From positions 1,550,001-1,614,000 of the forward strand of contig NZ_CP114058.1 in the NCBI RefSeq assembly GCF_026967475.1: DNA of 64,000 nt, given 5' to 3'. Below the pieces are notes generated by a model, which saw only the letters and a list, made by a program, of their open reading frames with translations, searched no databases and was not told where the DNA came from. Position numbers and translations under genes: made by a program. Numbering within the stretch: position 1 is the stretch's first letter; every line of letters starts with the position of its first letter. This DNA comes from Rouxiella chamberiensis. GTDB taxonomy: Bacteria; Pseudomonadota; Gammaproteobacteria; Enterobacterales; Enterobacteriaceae. Below, one piece after another: positions 48,515-56,972 of this stretch.

Positions 48515-49003
48515 ATGTATCACGAAAGCATTGTCAGTGAACTGTTGGATTGGATTGAAGATAACCTGGATCAATCCTTGACCTTGGATACCATTGCCGC
48601 GAAATCGGGCTACTCGAAATGGCATCTGCAACGCCTGTTTAAATCATTTACCGGCCAGACATTAGGCACTTACACGCGCCAGCGCCGATTGACGATGGCC
48701 GCAACCGAACTGCGTCTTACCCAGAACTCCGTGTTGCGCATCGCCGACAAGTATCAGTTCGATTCTCAGCAGACCTTTACCCGCACCTTTAAAAAGCAGT
48801 TTAAAACCACGCCTGCGGTGTATCGACGTCTCGAGAACTGGCCTGTGCAGGGTCTTTGCCCAAAAATCGACATTCATGAGGGCGAGATAGCCACTCAACC
48901 CGTGGTCGATGTCGAAGCCACGCCCTGCTTTTCCAAAGCCCGGCCCTGCCATGCCACCGTGCCGCGCCACCGGGGAGCGGAACAAGCCGGTTTTTTGGGA
49001 TAG
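48515..49003 (+). CDS. MarA/Rob-like AraC-family regulator with abnormal C-terminus
   Basis: Residues 1-112 are a strong match to the MarA/SoxS/Rob DNA-binding domain: LDWIEDNLDQSLTLDTIAAK, SGYSKWHLQRLFK and FDSQQTFTRTFKKQF. A Rob-like linker follows to about residue 138. After that the frame enters the repeat region and reads low-complexity SKARPCHATVPRHRGAE with no family likeness, so the C-terminal GyrI-like domain of Rob is missing. The regulator may work as a short MarA-type activator of efflux and stress genes; the last 25 residues look accidental. Confidence 0.75.
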   Translation: MYHESIVSELLDWIEDNLDQSLTLDTIAAKSGYSKWHLQRLFKSFTGQTLGTYTRQRRLTMAATELRLTQNSVLRIADKYQFDSQQTFTRTFKKQFKTTPAVYRRLENWPVQGLCPKIDIHEGEIATQPVVDVEATPCFSKARPCHATVPRHRGAEQAGFLG

Positions 49004-49012
49004 ACCGATCAA

Positions 49013-49487
49013 GGCGGTTTTAGATTTGGGAAATCTAAAGGCAAAGTTTGGTTTTTTAGATTGGGAATCTAAGGCAACTTTTTAAATACAAATTCAAGGT
49101 CAAGGTCAAGTTCAACGGCATGCGCTGCGCTTACTGGGCGGCGGCCCAGACCGCCCAAAGGGTGTGCCTGGGCCCACACCCTTTGGAATCCCGCGCCCTT
49201 TGCCCTCGCGACGCGATAAGTGCAAAATAACGACATCGTTTCAGTTACCCCCGCCGTGTGGCGTGGGTCGCGGCGCTCCGCGCTCCCGTCACTCCGCTCG
49301 CGAGCCAAACACGTCTCGCTCACGCCGTTCCGAGCCGCCCTGATACCGCCAATCACAGCCTCTACCCCAAAACCGGCAACCCGCCCGCGGTCAAGACCCG
49401 TTCCCTCCAAAGGCGAAACCTATTTTCTTTGAACAGAGATGGCCTAACCCTTTTGAGTTTTAATTATTCTGGAAATGGGGGTAAGTA
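49013..49487 (+). repeat. Left copy of a structured ~0.5-kb repeat
   Basis: Order of elements: an AT-rich dyad TTTAGATTT-3-AAATCTAAA with GGCAAAGTTTGG after it; a box GGCATGCGCTGCGCTTA with GGCGGCGGCCCAGA; a 12-base-pair hairpin at 49155-49186; a GC-rich box GCGTGGGTCGCG to AGCCAAACACGTCT at 49261-49315; and an end TTATTCTGGAAA. No convincing open frame covers it. The second copy lies next to it in reverse orientation. Similar GC-rich intergenic repeats would be expected elsewhere in this genome if it is a family. Confidence 0.75.
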
Positions 49488-49990
49488 AGGTCTTTCATAT
49501 TTTCGCTTCCAGAAATAAGCCGTTTGTGGGCAGGCGACGCGGAAGGATGAACACGATTTTGGGTAGAAGCTGATACTGGCGGATTCGGGGCGGCGCTGAG
49601 TGAAGTTGAGCAAGACGTTTTTGGCTTGCGAACGAAGTGAAGGGACCGCGGCGCGGCGCGACCTACGCCACGCGCGGGCGCGTCTGGAAAGATCTACAAA
49701 CTTGAGAATGGCACAGCTTGGCGAGGACAAAAGGCGCAGAGATGCAAGAGGTGGCGCCTTCCACCTCTTGCCCGGTTCCGGCGCTGTGGGTTAAATGCCC
49801 ATTGAAGCTTTGAAACCGGAAAAATTCCTCGGAGCCTGTTGCCCTGAACATTGGCATTTAAGCCGCGCCTCTGGGCCGCCGCCCATTAAGCGCAGCGCAT
49901 GCCTTTGAACTTGAACTTAGATTTGAAATTAAAAACAAATTTGAAATCAAAACCAAACTTTGCCTTTAGATTTTTCAAATCTAAAACCGG
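49488..49990 (-). repeat. Right copy of the structured repeat, inverted
   Basis: Read on the minus strand it has the same elements in the same order as the left copy: TTTAGATTT-3-AAATCTAAA with GGCAAAGTTTGG; GGCATGCGCTGCGCTTA and GGCGGCGGCCCAGA; an 11-base-pair hairpin at 49744-49771; the GC-rich GCGTAGGTCGCG to AGCCAAAAACGTCT box; and TTATTTCTGGAA. Outer boxes are nearly identical, inner ones diverged. The hairpin stem sequence differs from the left copy while its position is kept. Confidence 0.75.
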
Positions 49991-50007
49991 CCCGAGCCGT
50001 CTCTCCC

Positions 50008-50847
50008 TTACTCCAGTGGTTGGAACTTCAGGTTCGATAAGGGCTGTACCTTGTCTTCGCGCACCATCTTGTAATCCGTTTTGGTGCCTATCCATTTGTC
50101 CCAGATCTGGTCGATTTCACCGGCATCATCCATCGCCTTCAGGCTGGTGTTCACTTTTGCCAGCAGCGCAGGTTCGCCCTGCTTCATGCCGATGCCGATG
50201 GGTTCCAGCGCCATCGGGAACGACGTCATCGCCAGATTGACCCCGCCCTTTTTGGCCTGCTCGATCATCTTGATGGCCGTCATGGTGTTGGTGACAAAAC
50301 CGACGGATTTGTTCTGCTGCAAGGCCAGATAGGCGGATGCCGTATCCTGGAAAGTAATCGCCTTGGCACCGGCCAGATAGATAGATTGCTCGGACGTCGT
50401 GCCTTTGGTCGCACTCAAACGCTTGCCTTTAAAGAAAGTGATAGGCTCTGCGGCGTTCTTGTCTTTCACCACCAGCATCTCTTTCGCGACATAATACGGA
50501 TCGCTGAACTGAATCTGCGCGGCGCGGGACTTGGTGTAGGCCAGGTTTGCGATAAGCACATCGACACGACCGGTCGTCAGCACGGGAATACGGGCTTCAA
50601 CCGAGGTGGGCATCAGATTCAGCTTTAATCCCATCTGTTTGGCCAGTGCAGTACAAAGGTCGACATCCATGCCGACGAGTTGACGCGTCTGCTGATCTGG
50701 TGAAGAAAACGGCGGTACGTCTGAATACACGCCACAGTTCAGCGAACCCCGCGCCTGTATGTCACTCAGCGAATCGGCATGGGCGGCGAAGGTTGAAGCC
50801 ACTAGGGGGCTTAACAGCAGCGCTAACGAGAATTTATTCAATTTCAT
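50008..50847 (-). CDS. Polar amino acid ABC transporter substrate-binding protein
   Basis: A 279-residue family-3 binding protein. ATG 50847 gives a signal peptide MKLNKFSLALLLSPLVASTF-AAHA; a longer in-frame start has no signal. Seen: LNCGVYSDVPPFSSPD, LVGMDVDLCTALAKQMG, GRVDVLIANLAYTKSRA and a C-terminal IDQIWDKWIG. It is the last gene of the unit SDR-permease-permease-ATPase-SBP, 101 bases after the ATPase. Its stop is close to the repeat pair. Probable substrate: glutamate, aspartate or a cyclic form of them, inferred from the pxp genes nearby. Confidence 0.9.
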   Translation of the reverse strand: MKLNKFSLALLLSPLVASTFAAHADSLSDIQARGSLNCGVYSDVPPFSSPDQQTRQLVGMDVDLCTALAKQMGLKLNLMPTSVEARIPVLTTGRVDVLIANLAYTKSRAAQIQFSDPYYVAKEMLVVKDKNAAEPITFFKGKRLSATKGTTSEQSIYLAGAKAITFQDTASAYLALQQNKSVGFVTNTMTAIKMIEQAKKGGVNLAMTSFPMALEPIGIGMKQGEPALLAKVNTSLKAMDDAGEIDQIWDKWIGTKTDYKMVREDKVQPLSNLKFQPLE

Positions 50848-50948
50848 AACTTTACCCCGAAAATTGTCAAATATAATTGTGACAGCGTCACGCGCTGTGC
50901 GCATAAGTCGAGCCAAAAAACGGTAAAAAGTGTGACCCGTATAAACAT

Positions 50949-51686
50949 TCAGTGCTGGCGTAAATCACTCAGGAATCGCTGAGCACGCGCATGACTGGGC
51001 TGCGTAAAGAAGCGCTCCGGCGGCGCTTTTTCGAGGATTTTGCCCTCGTCCATAAACCAGATAGTGTCGGCGACTTCACGGGCAAAGTTCATCTCGTGCG
51101 TCACGCACATCATGGTCATCCCTTCCTGCGCCAGCCCGCGCATGACACTCAGCACTTCCCCGACCATTTCAGGGTCAAGCGCACTCGTGGGTTCATCAAA
51201 CAACATCACCGGCGGTTTCATGGCAAGCGCCCGGGCAATCGCCACTCGCTGTTGTTGTCCGCCAGAAAGTTGCAGCGGATAGGCCTCGGCCTTATGCGCC
51301 AGCCCAACGCGTTCGAGCAGCGCCATCGCCTCTTTGCGAGCCTGCGACTTGCGCACGCCGAGCACTTTTATCGGTGAAATCATCACGTTTTCCAGCACCG
51401 AGATATGCGGGAACAGATTGAAGTTCTGAAACACGAAACCGATGCGGGTACGCAGCTGATTCAGTCGCGTGCTGGTGCCGTTGATATCCAGGCCTTCAAA
51501 CAGTATCTGTCCGTCCTGAATGGGTTCGAGACGATTTACGGTGCGGATCAGGGTCGATTTACCGGAACCTGAGGGCCCGCAGACGACAACCACTTCTCCA
51601 CTGCGGATTTCGGCACTCAGGTCCGTCAGGGCCTGATAATCGCCGTACCATTTATTGACCTGGTTAAACATAATCAGCGGGGTCAT
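50949..51686 (-). CDS. Amino acid ABC transporter ATP-binding protein
   Basis: A 245-residue GlnQ/GltL-type ATPase: Walker [11 protein letters not shown] near residue 36, signature [15 protein letters not shown] near 141, Walker B VMLFDEPT near 163 and [15 protein letters not shown] after it. All catalytic motifs are intact. It follows the second permease by 9 bases. Confidence 0.93.
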   Translation of the reverse strand: MTPLIMFNQVNKWYGDYQALTDLSAEIRSGEVVVVCGPSGSGKSTLIRTVNRLEPIQDGQILFEGLDINGTSTRLNQLRTRIGFVFQNFNLFPHISVLENVMISPIKVLGVRKSQARKEAMALLERVGLAHKAEAYPLQLSGGQQQRVAIARALAMKPPVMLFDEPTSALDPEMVGEVLSVMRGLAQEGMTMMCVTHEMNFAREVADTIWFMDEGKILEKAPPERFFTQPSHARAQRFLSDLRQH

Positions 51687-51695
51687 GACGGCTCC

Positions 51696-52448
51696 TTATT
51701 GTGTAATTTCAGGGGTTAATGCAGGGGTTGGTATCGATGCCTGCGCCCCTTGATGACGAGTACGCTGGCGGGCAATCCGTTTTTCCAGCGTATTGGCAAG
51801 CCAGGTCAGACTGAAGCAGATCACGTAATAGCTCAGCGCGACGATGGCAAACACCTGAAACGGCTTGGTCAGCAGCTGATTGCTCACCTGATTGGCGGCA
51901 AAGGTCAGTTCCTGCACATTGATGACATAGCCGAGCGTACTGTCCTTGATGATGGAAACCAGCTGGCTGATGAGGCTGGGCAGCATGTTGTAAAGAGCCT
52001 GCGGCAGAATAATCAGCCGGAAGGTCTTGAAGTAGCTCATGCCAAGTGCCCGGGACGCCTCATACTGGCCGGAAGGCAGTGCCTGAATGCCGCCGCGCAC
52101 GATCTCGGCAATATATGCGCTTTCATAGATAACCAGCGTACAGGCCATGGTGGCGAATCCGTTGATGTCGTGACCCAGCAGCATCGGAACGCAGAAGTAG
52201 GTCCAGAACACCACCATCATCAGCGGAATGCCACGGAATACATACACCCAGACCGCCGACACCACACGCAGCGTCCGGAACGGGGATATCCGCGCCATCG
52301 CCAGCGCAATCCCGAGCGGGAAGGCAAACAGCATGGCAACCACGGAGAGCAGCAACGTGTTGGCCAACCCGCCGAGTGCGCCATGCGGGTACTGGCCGAC
52401 GAGAAACAGCATCCAGTATTGATGAATAATGTCGAAGAAATCAGACAT
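51696..52448 (-). CDS. Amino acid ABC transporter permease
   Basis: A 250-residue GltK-type membrane protein. The ATPase contact loop reads EASRALGMSYFKTFRLIILP near residue 132 and the N-terminal part has the PLGIALAMARISPFRTLR segment. The C-terminus carries a polar tail. It starts 6 bases after the first permease stop. Confidence 0.92.
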   Translation of the reverse strand: MSDFFDIIHQYWMLFLVGQYPHGALGGLANTLLLSVVAMLFAFPLGIALAMARISPFRTLRVVSAVWVYVFRGIPLMMVVFWTYFCVPMLLGHDINGFATMACTLVIYESAYIAEIVRGGIQALPSGQYEASRALGMSYFKTFRLIILPQALYNMLPSLISQLVSIIKDSTLGYVINVQELTFAANQVSNQLLTKPFQVFAIVALSYYVICFSLTWLANTLEKRIARQRTRHQGAQASIPTPALTPEITQ

Positions 52449-52454
52449 GAGCGC

Positions 52455-53162
52455 TTACCTCGCCATCGCGCGTTGAAAACGTCTGGCGACCAACGCGCCA
52501 CCGCCCATCAACAGCAAAGAGAAGAACAGATAGGCCACCGACGCCACCAGATAGATTTCAAAAGTTCTAAAGGTCTGGTTTTCAATTTCACGGGTGACGT
52601 AGGTCAATTCCGCCACGCCGATAACCATGGCCAGACTGGTGTTCTTGAACAGCAACACCGTGTGGTTGATAAGTGACGGCAAGGCATTACGCAGACCCTG
52701 CGGCAGAATGATGAGCCGCATCGACTTCACGTAACTCATGCCAAGCGCCCGCGAAGCTTCCGTCTGTCCCGCCGGAATGGCGCGCAAACCGCTGCGAATA
52801 TCTTCCGAGAAATAGGCGGCCTGACACAAACTCAGGGCCACCAATGCGAAAATAAACTCCGCATTCTGGTCGTTTATCCAGTCTTGCAGGGCCTCGGGAA
52901 GCATTGTCGGGATGGCGAAATACCACATCATCAACTGCACCAACGTCGGGACATTGCGATGATAGGAGACATAGATACTGACAAGCGCGAAGGCAATGCG
53001 CCTGTCCGTCAGGCGGATGACAACCAGCAGCAATGCCAGAATCATGGCGAAAATCCATGCGCCCACCGCCAGTTTCAGGGTCAGCTCGATGCCATTTATC
53101 AGCAGGTCGCCATATTGACCCTGCATCACTGCACCGATATCAAAGCCGTTAGTTACCGCCAT
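52455..53162 (-). CDS. Amino acid ABC transporter permease
   Basis: A 235-residue GltJ-type membrane protein with the contact loop EASRALGMSYVKSMRLIILP near residue 133, nearly the same as in its partner at 51696, so the two probably form a heterodimer. It follows the SDR by 37 bases. Confidence 0.92.
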   Translation of the reverse strand: MAVTNGFDIGAVMQGQYGDLLINGIELTLKLAVGAWIFAMILALLLVVIRLTDRRIAFALVSIYVSYHRNVPTLVQLMMWYFAIPTMLPEALQDWINDQNAEFIFALVALSLCQAAYFSEDIRSGLRAIPAGQTEASRALGMSYVKSMRLIILPQGLRNALPSLINHTVLLFKNTSLAMVIGVAELTYVTREIENQTFRTFEIYLVASVAYLFFSLLLMGGGALVARRFQRAMAR

Positions 53163-53199
53163 CGCGGTTCTCCTCTCAACCAGAAATCCGTTGTCATGC

Positions 53200-53949
53200 T
53201 TAACGCGGTTCGCCGGGGCGCATGGTGGAAAGTCCGCCCGGCACCTGTAGCGTGGGCGTTATCTCGATATTGCCGATATTGACCGCCACCGGCATGGCGA
53301 GTGCAAAGGCCACCGTGTCGGCGATATCTTTGGCGGTCGGCAGCTCGAAACCGTCGATAAACTGTTTTTTTGCACCCTCTTTGTCACCGGACACATTGCC
53401 GAAAATATCGGTCGCCACGCGCCCCGGACAGATTTCCGTGACCCGCACGCGTTTGCCATAGCAGTCGACACGCAACTGGCGCGACAGCGCATGAACACCG
53501 GCTTTGGTTGCGTGGTAAATCGAGTTGCCGCCAAAGTTGTAGATGGCCGCGATAGAAGTGATGTTGATGATGTGGCCGCGGTCACGCGCCATCATGCCCG
53601 GCACAGTCAGGCGGCACAGATGCAGCACGGCACGCAGGTTCACGTCGATTTGCAGGTCGATGTACTCTTCTTTGGCATTGGCAATCGAACCGGGATGAGA
53701 GATACCGGCATTGTTGACCAGCACATCGACTTCGATTTCGCTGCAAAGGCGAGTCAGTGCATCGATATCACTGACGTCTATCACGTGAGGAATACAGCCG
53801 GTACGCTCGGCCAGCGCCTTGAGTTCGCTTTCGCGACGCGCCACGGCATGAACGGTCAGCCCTTCGCGGCACAGACGTTCGACGATAGCTTCACCCATTC
53901 CGGCAGAAGCGCCGGTAACCAACGCGGTTTTATAATCTGAAAACGGCAT
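53200..53949 (-). CDS. Short-chain dehydrogenase (YdfG-like)
   Basis: A 249-residue SDR: LVTGASAGMGEAI near residue 10, DVLVNNAG near 75, catalytic INITSIAAI and YHATKAGVHALSRQLR near 150. YdfG-type enzymes oxidise serine, 3-hydroxy acids and related compounds with NADP. First gene of the importer operon, so it probably oxidises the imported hydroxy or amino acid. Preceded by an ATAAG-N5-CTTAT site. Confidence 0.87.
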   Translation of the reverse strand: MPFSDYKTALVTGASAGMGEAIVERLCREGLTVHAVARRESELKALAERTGCIPHVIDVSDIDALTRLCSEIEVDVLVNNAGISHPGSIANAKEEYIDLQIDVNLRAVLHLCRLTVPGMMARDRGHIINITSIAAIYNFGGNSIYHATKAGVHALSRQLRVDCYGKRVRVTEICPGRVATDIFGNVSGDKEGAKKQFIDGFELPTAKDIADTVAFALAMPVAVNIGNIEITPTLQVPGGLSTMRPGEPR

Positions 53950-54060
53950 AACGATTCCTCATCAATATTGCTGCAAGCTTGTCAACGCGGCTTGCGGTCG
54001 GTATAAATCGAATGTATCGGGTAATGTCAGTGACGGATAAGACAGAAAGGGTGTGTGGCA

Positions 54061-54075
54061 ATAAGGCCCGCTTAT
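54061..54075. promoter_or_regulatory. Candidate Nac/LysR-type binding site
   Basis: ATAAGGCCCGCTTAT has the ATA-N9-TAT form of Nac sites and a perfect ATAAG/CTTAT dyad. It lies 112 bases before the SDR start. A second site of the same pattern precedes the aminotransferase-pxp operon at 58230. Confidence 0.45.
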
Positions 54076-54104
54076 GAAACACTCCCACCTTGAGTATATT
54101 GTTG

Positions 54105-54893
54105 TTAATCAATGCTTTTATTTAATGGCTGACGGGAAATCGGCCTGATTTCGCAGCCCGGCGTGTCTTCGATTTCCTGGCGAATCTCTCTTGCCAGCGC
54201 CACTGCGCCTTCCGTATCGCCGTGCAGCAGAATCGAAGAAATAGGCATCGGGATGCGCTCGCCCTCGATGCTGGTCAAGGTGCCTTCCTGCAACCATTGG
54301 CGAACACGGGCGCGAACCTGCTGCGGATCATGGATAACCGCGCCCGGTTTCAGGCGACTCACCAGCATGCCATCGGCGTGATAGGCGCGATCGGCCAGCA
54401 GCGTACAGGCAACGGTCATCCCCAGTTCACGGGCGCAACGCTCGACTGCATTGCCTGCGGTGGTACTGATAATCAACTCAGGATCAAAGGCCTGTACCGC
54501 GCGCAGCAGCGGCATGGCCATCGCCTCGTCTTCTGCCGCCATATTGCCGAGCGCCCCGTGAAAACTCATATGGGTCAGCGGATAATCGGCCAGACGGGCA
54601 AAGGCAGCGAGCGCACCCAGTTGATAAATCACATAATTTGCAAGCGTCGCCGTGTCTATCTGCATCCGGCGGCGGCCAAAACCCAATAAATCCGGAAAAC
54701 CGACGTGCGCGCCGAGATCAATGCCCTTTTCTTTTGCGCGCGCTACGCTTTGCGCCATAATGCTGGCGTCACCCGCATGAAAACCGCAGGCAATATTGGC
54801 CGAACTGATGACGGACATCAGCGAGGCATCGTCGGCGATGCGGTAATCGCCAAAGCCTTCGCCGAGGTCGGCATTTAAATCAATAAAGCGCAT
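54105..54893 (-). CDS. pxpA: 5-oxoprolinase subunit PxpA (LamB/YcsF family)
   Basis: Part of the ATP-dependent 5-oxoprolinase that opens 5-oxo-L-proline to glutamate. The 262-residue protein begins MRFIDLNADLGEGFGDY with metal-site aspartate and glutamates, followed by SANIACGFHAGDASIM, AHVGFPDL and DRAYHADGMLVSR, all typical. ATG 54893 has GAGGAGG six bases upstream; an in-frame start 27 codons earlier overlaps the carrier gene and was rejected. It overlaps the BCCP-like gene by 14 bases. Confidence 0.92.
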   Translation of the reverse strand: MRFIDLNADLGEGFGDYRIADDASLMSVISSANIACGFHAGDASIMAQSVARAKEKGIDLGAHVGFPDLLGFGRRRMQIDTATLANYVIYQLGALAAFARLADYPLTHMSFHGALGNMAAEDEAMAMPLLRAVQAFDPELIISTTAGNAVERCARELGMTVACTLLADRAYHADGMLVSRLKPGAVIHDPQQVRARVRQWLQEGTLTSIEGERIPMPISSILLHGDTEGAVALAREIRQEIEDTPGCEIRPISRQPLNKSID

Positions 54894-55314
54894 GTTCCGC
54901 CTCCTCATGACGCACTGTTTGTGCCGCCGGTTGCAGGGTAAAAAGCACGCGACCGCGCCCAACCTGTTCGCCATTTGCCACGTTCAGCACGCGTATTTCG
55001 CCATCCTGCGGGCTGCGAATGGGCGTCATCAGGTCACCCGTTTGCAAAAAGCCGAGACAATCCCCAGCCTTGACCTGCGCACCTCGGGCCAGAGCAGACT
55101 TTTCCTGCATCGGGTGCGAGGCCCAGAACTGCCCCTTGACCGCAGCTTTAACGGTGAACGAGGTCTGACTGCGTGGCTGATTTTCGCTGCCGGAAAAGTC
55201 TTTGCCCTCACAGCGAAGGCGCAGTGAAAAGTCCTTGCCGTTAATCTCTATCTTGCCCAGTCCAGAATTCTGCATTTGGCGCGCAATCTGGCGTATATCG
55301 TTAATGGCTATCAT
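54880..55314 (-). CDS. BCCP-like carrier-domain protein lacking the biotin lysine
   Basis: A 144-residue protein like acetyl-CoA carboxylase biotin carrier: an N-terminal helix (IRQIARQMQNSGLGKIEI), a linker, and a C-terminal biotinyl/lipoyl-type barrel (VKAGDCLGFLQTGD, SPQDGEIRVLNVANGEQVGRGRVLF). Where carriers have AMKM the sequence reads GDLMTP, so the attachment lysine is absent and it cannot carry biotin or lipoate at that place. It is placed between pxpC and pxpA, so it may be a structural part of the 5-oxoprolinase or a related carboxylase-like complex. No biotin carboxylase gene is present. Confidence 0.8.
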   Translation of the reverse strand: MIAINDIRQIARQMQNSGLGKIEINGKDFSLRLRCEGKDFSGSENQPRSQTSFTVKAAVKGQFWASHPMQEKSALARGAQVKAGDCLGFLQTGDLMTPIRSPQDGEIRVLNVANGEQVGRGRVLFTLQPAAQTVRHEEAEHALY

Positions 55315-55329
55315 CTTTTTTCACCCTGA

Positions 55330-56292
55330 TCAAGCCTGACGAAGCTGTTTAATCTGTTTATCGACCTGTTGCAGATAGGCCTGCTGCGCATGCCAGGCTT
55401 CACGCGCCTGTTCGAAGTTGCACTCGATAAAACGAATGCGTCGTCCGGGCGGGATCTGCCCCAGCAACCACAGGTCGGCCTCAATCACGGTCGCGAACTT
55501 CGGATACCCGCCGCTGGGCTGCGCATCACTCATCTGGATAATCGGCTGGCCGTTGTGCGGCACCTGAATCACGCCGGGCACAATGCCGTGCGAGCGCATC
55601 TCCATCGTTTGCCGCGCGACCAGCGGTTCTCCTTCGAGGCGATAGCCGTAACGGTTGCTCTGTGGTGTTATCTTCCAGTCCTGCTGCCAGAATCGCGCGC
55701 GCGAGTCGGCGGTATAAGCCAGATGTTCACCGGCGGGCAGCACGCGCACCGGCTGCACCTGTGAAGACAGGTCGGCAAAACGCAGCCACGGCGAGGCAAT
55801 CCCGACGTCGGTTTTCATTGCCCGCGCCGGTTCGGCGGCCCGCAGCCTATCGCCCTTCTGCAATCCACGGCCTTCAAAACCGCCAAATGCGCCGCGAAGC
55901 TGGGTACTGCGGGAGCCGAGCACCTCGGGGACATCGACACCGCCCGGCAAGTGCAGATAGGCGCGTGCCGAATAGCGCGATGCGTTTACCGTCAGTGTCT
56001 GTCCGGCTCTGGCCTGCGCCACCCACCACGGCGGCAGCACCTCGTCATCGAGCAGAATATCGCCGTCATTGCCGCTCACGGCAAAGGCGCAGTCTTCAAG
56101 AAAACGCACGCGAAAAGGAAACAGCGGAATCTCTACCGCCGCTGCCCCCGGCGCGTTGCCCAGCAGCAGATTTCCGAGTTGCAGCGCCAGCGGATCCATC
56201 GCCCCTGCGCGACCCACGCCATAGTTGAGACAACCGCTGCGGCCAAGATCCTGCACGCTGGTCAGCGCCGTCGTTTTTTCAATTTCAATCAT
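55330..56292 (-). CDS. pxpC: 5-oxoprolinase subunit PxpC (biotin-dependent carboxyltransferase-like)
   Basis: A 320-residue KipA/AHS2 domain protein. VQDLGRSGCLNYGVGRAGAMD near the start and MEMRSHGIVPGVIQVPHNGQP-type loop near residue 230 are family marks. With PxpA and PxpB it forms 5-oxoprolinase. It overlaps pxpB by four bases and precedes the BCCP-like gene by 15. Confidence 0.9.
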   Translation of the reverse strand: MIEIEKTTALTSVQDLGRSGCLNYGVGRAGAMDPLALQLGNLLLGNAPGAAAVEIPLFPFRVRFLEDCAFAVSGNDGDILLDDEVLPPWWVAQARAGQTLTVNASRYSARAYLHLPGGVDVPEVLGSRSTQLRGAFGGFEGRGLQKGDRLRAAEPARAMKTDVGIASPWLRFADLSSQVQPVRVLPAGEHLAYTADSRARFWQQDWKITPQSNRYGYRLEGEPLVARQTMEMRSHGIVPGVIQVPHNGQPIIQMSDAQPSGGYPKFATVIEADLWLLGQIPPGRRIRFIECNFEQAREAWHAQQAYLQQVDKQIKQLRQA

Positions 56293-56960
56293 GACAGCAC
56301 CTTCTCTACGCGAAATTGCAGACTGTCGCCGGGGCGCAGCATGACCGGTGGCGACGCCTTGGCATCGAAAAACACATATTCCGTGTGGCCGATGGTGTTC
56401 CAGCCGCTTGGCCCCGCCGATGCCGAGACGCCGGTTTGCACGCCGCCGATAGAAACAGCACCGCCCGGAATGCTCATGACCGGCGTTTGACGGCGCGGCG
56501 TGGCAATCGAGGGGTCCATTCCCCCCAGATAGCAGTACCCCGGATGGCTGCCGAGCGCATAAATCGGGTACAGCGGTTCGGCGTGACGGCGCACTATCTC
56601 GGCGACACTCAAGCCGGTATGGTCGGCAACATCCGTCATATGTGGTCCATATTCACCGCCGTAATAAACCGGCAGTTCAATGACTCGGCCCTGCAATGTT
56701 TGCGCCTCGCCGCGTTGCCATTCACGGCGCAGCGCCTCGTACAATGCCTCCAACTCCTGCGGCGGCTGATGAAACGTCAGCATCAGGTTATTCATGCCGG
56801 GCACCGCTTCGGCCACCAGCGGCCAGTTAACGACCTGAGCCGACAGCGCCCAGATGCGCTGCTGGTTGGCAAGCCCCAGCTCGCCGGGTGCCTCGAACAG
56901 CATGGCGCGACTGCCAAGCTGACTGATTACGGGGTGCGTCAAACTCTCGATAGACATCAT
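56289..56960 (-). CDS. pxpB: 5-oxoprolinase subunit PxpB (KipI/AHS1)
   Basis: A 223-residue AHS1 domain protein. The core GSHPGYCYLGGMDPSIATPRR near residue 137 and SIGGVQTGVSASAGPSGWN near 165 are diagnostic. It starts 12 bases after the aminotransferase stop and is coupled to pxpC. Confidence 0.92.
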   Translation of the reverse strand: MMSIESLTHPVISQLGSRAMLFEAPGELGLANQQRIWALSAQVVNWPLVAEAVPGMNNLMLTFHQPPQELEALYEALRREWQRGEAQTLQGRVIELPVYYGGEYGPHMTDVADHTGLSVAEIVRRHAEPLYPIYALGSHPGYCYLGGMDPSIATPRRQTPVMSIPGGAVSIGGVQTGVSASAGPSGWNTIGHTEYVFFDAKASPPVMLRPGDSLQFRVEKVLS

Positions 56961-56972
56961 GATTCACCTCGC

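Noticed and set aside
48930..50005. Insertion sequence or phage remnant as the explanation of the inverted pair
   Set aside because: No transposase or integrase fragment, and no flanking target duplication that I could see; a non-autonomous element remains open.
49069..50240. Several frames of 60-110 codons on both strands across the repeat pair
   Set aside because: They are Arg-, Pro- and Ala-rich products of GC-rich repeat DNA, are not shared in frame between the two copies, and lack ribosome sites.
54880..55314. True acetyl-CoA carboxylase carrier (accB)
   Set aside because: The biotin lysine motif is missing and no biotin carboxylase gene is adjacent.
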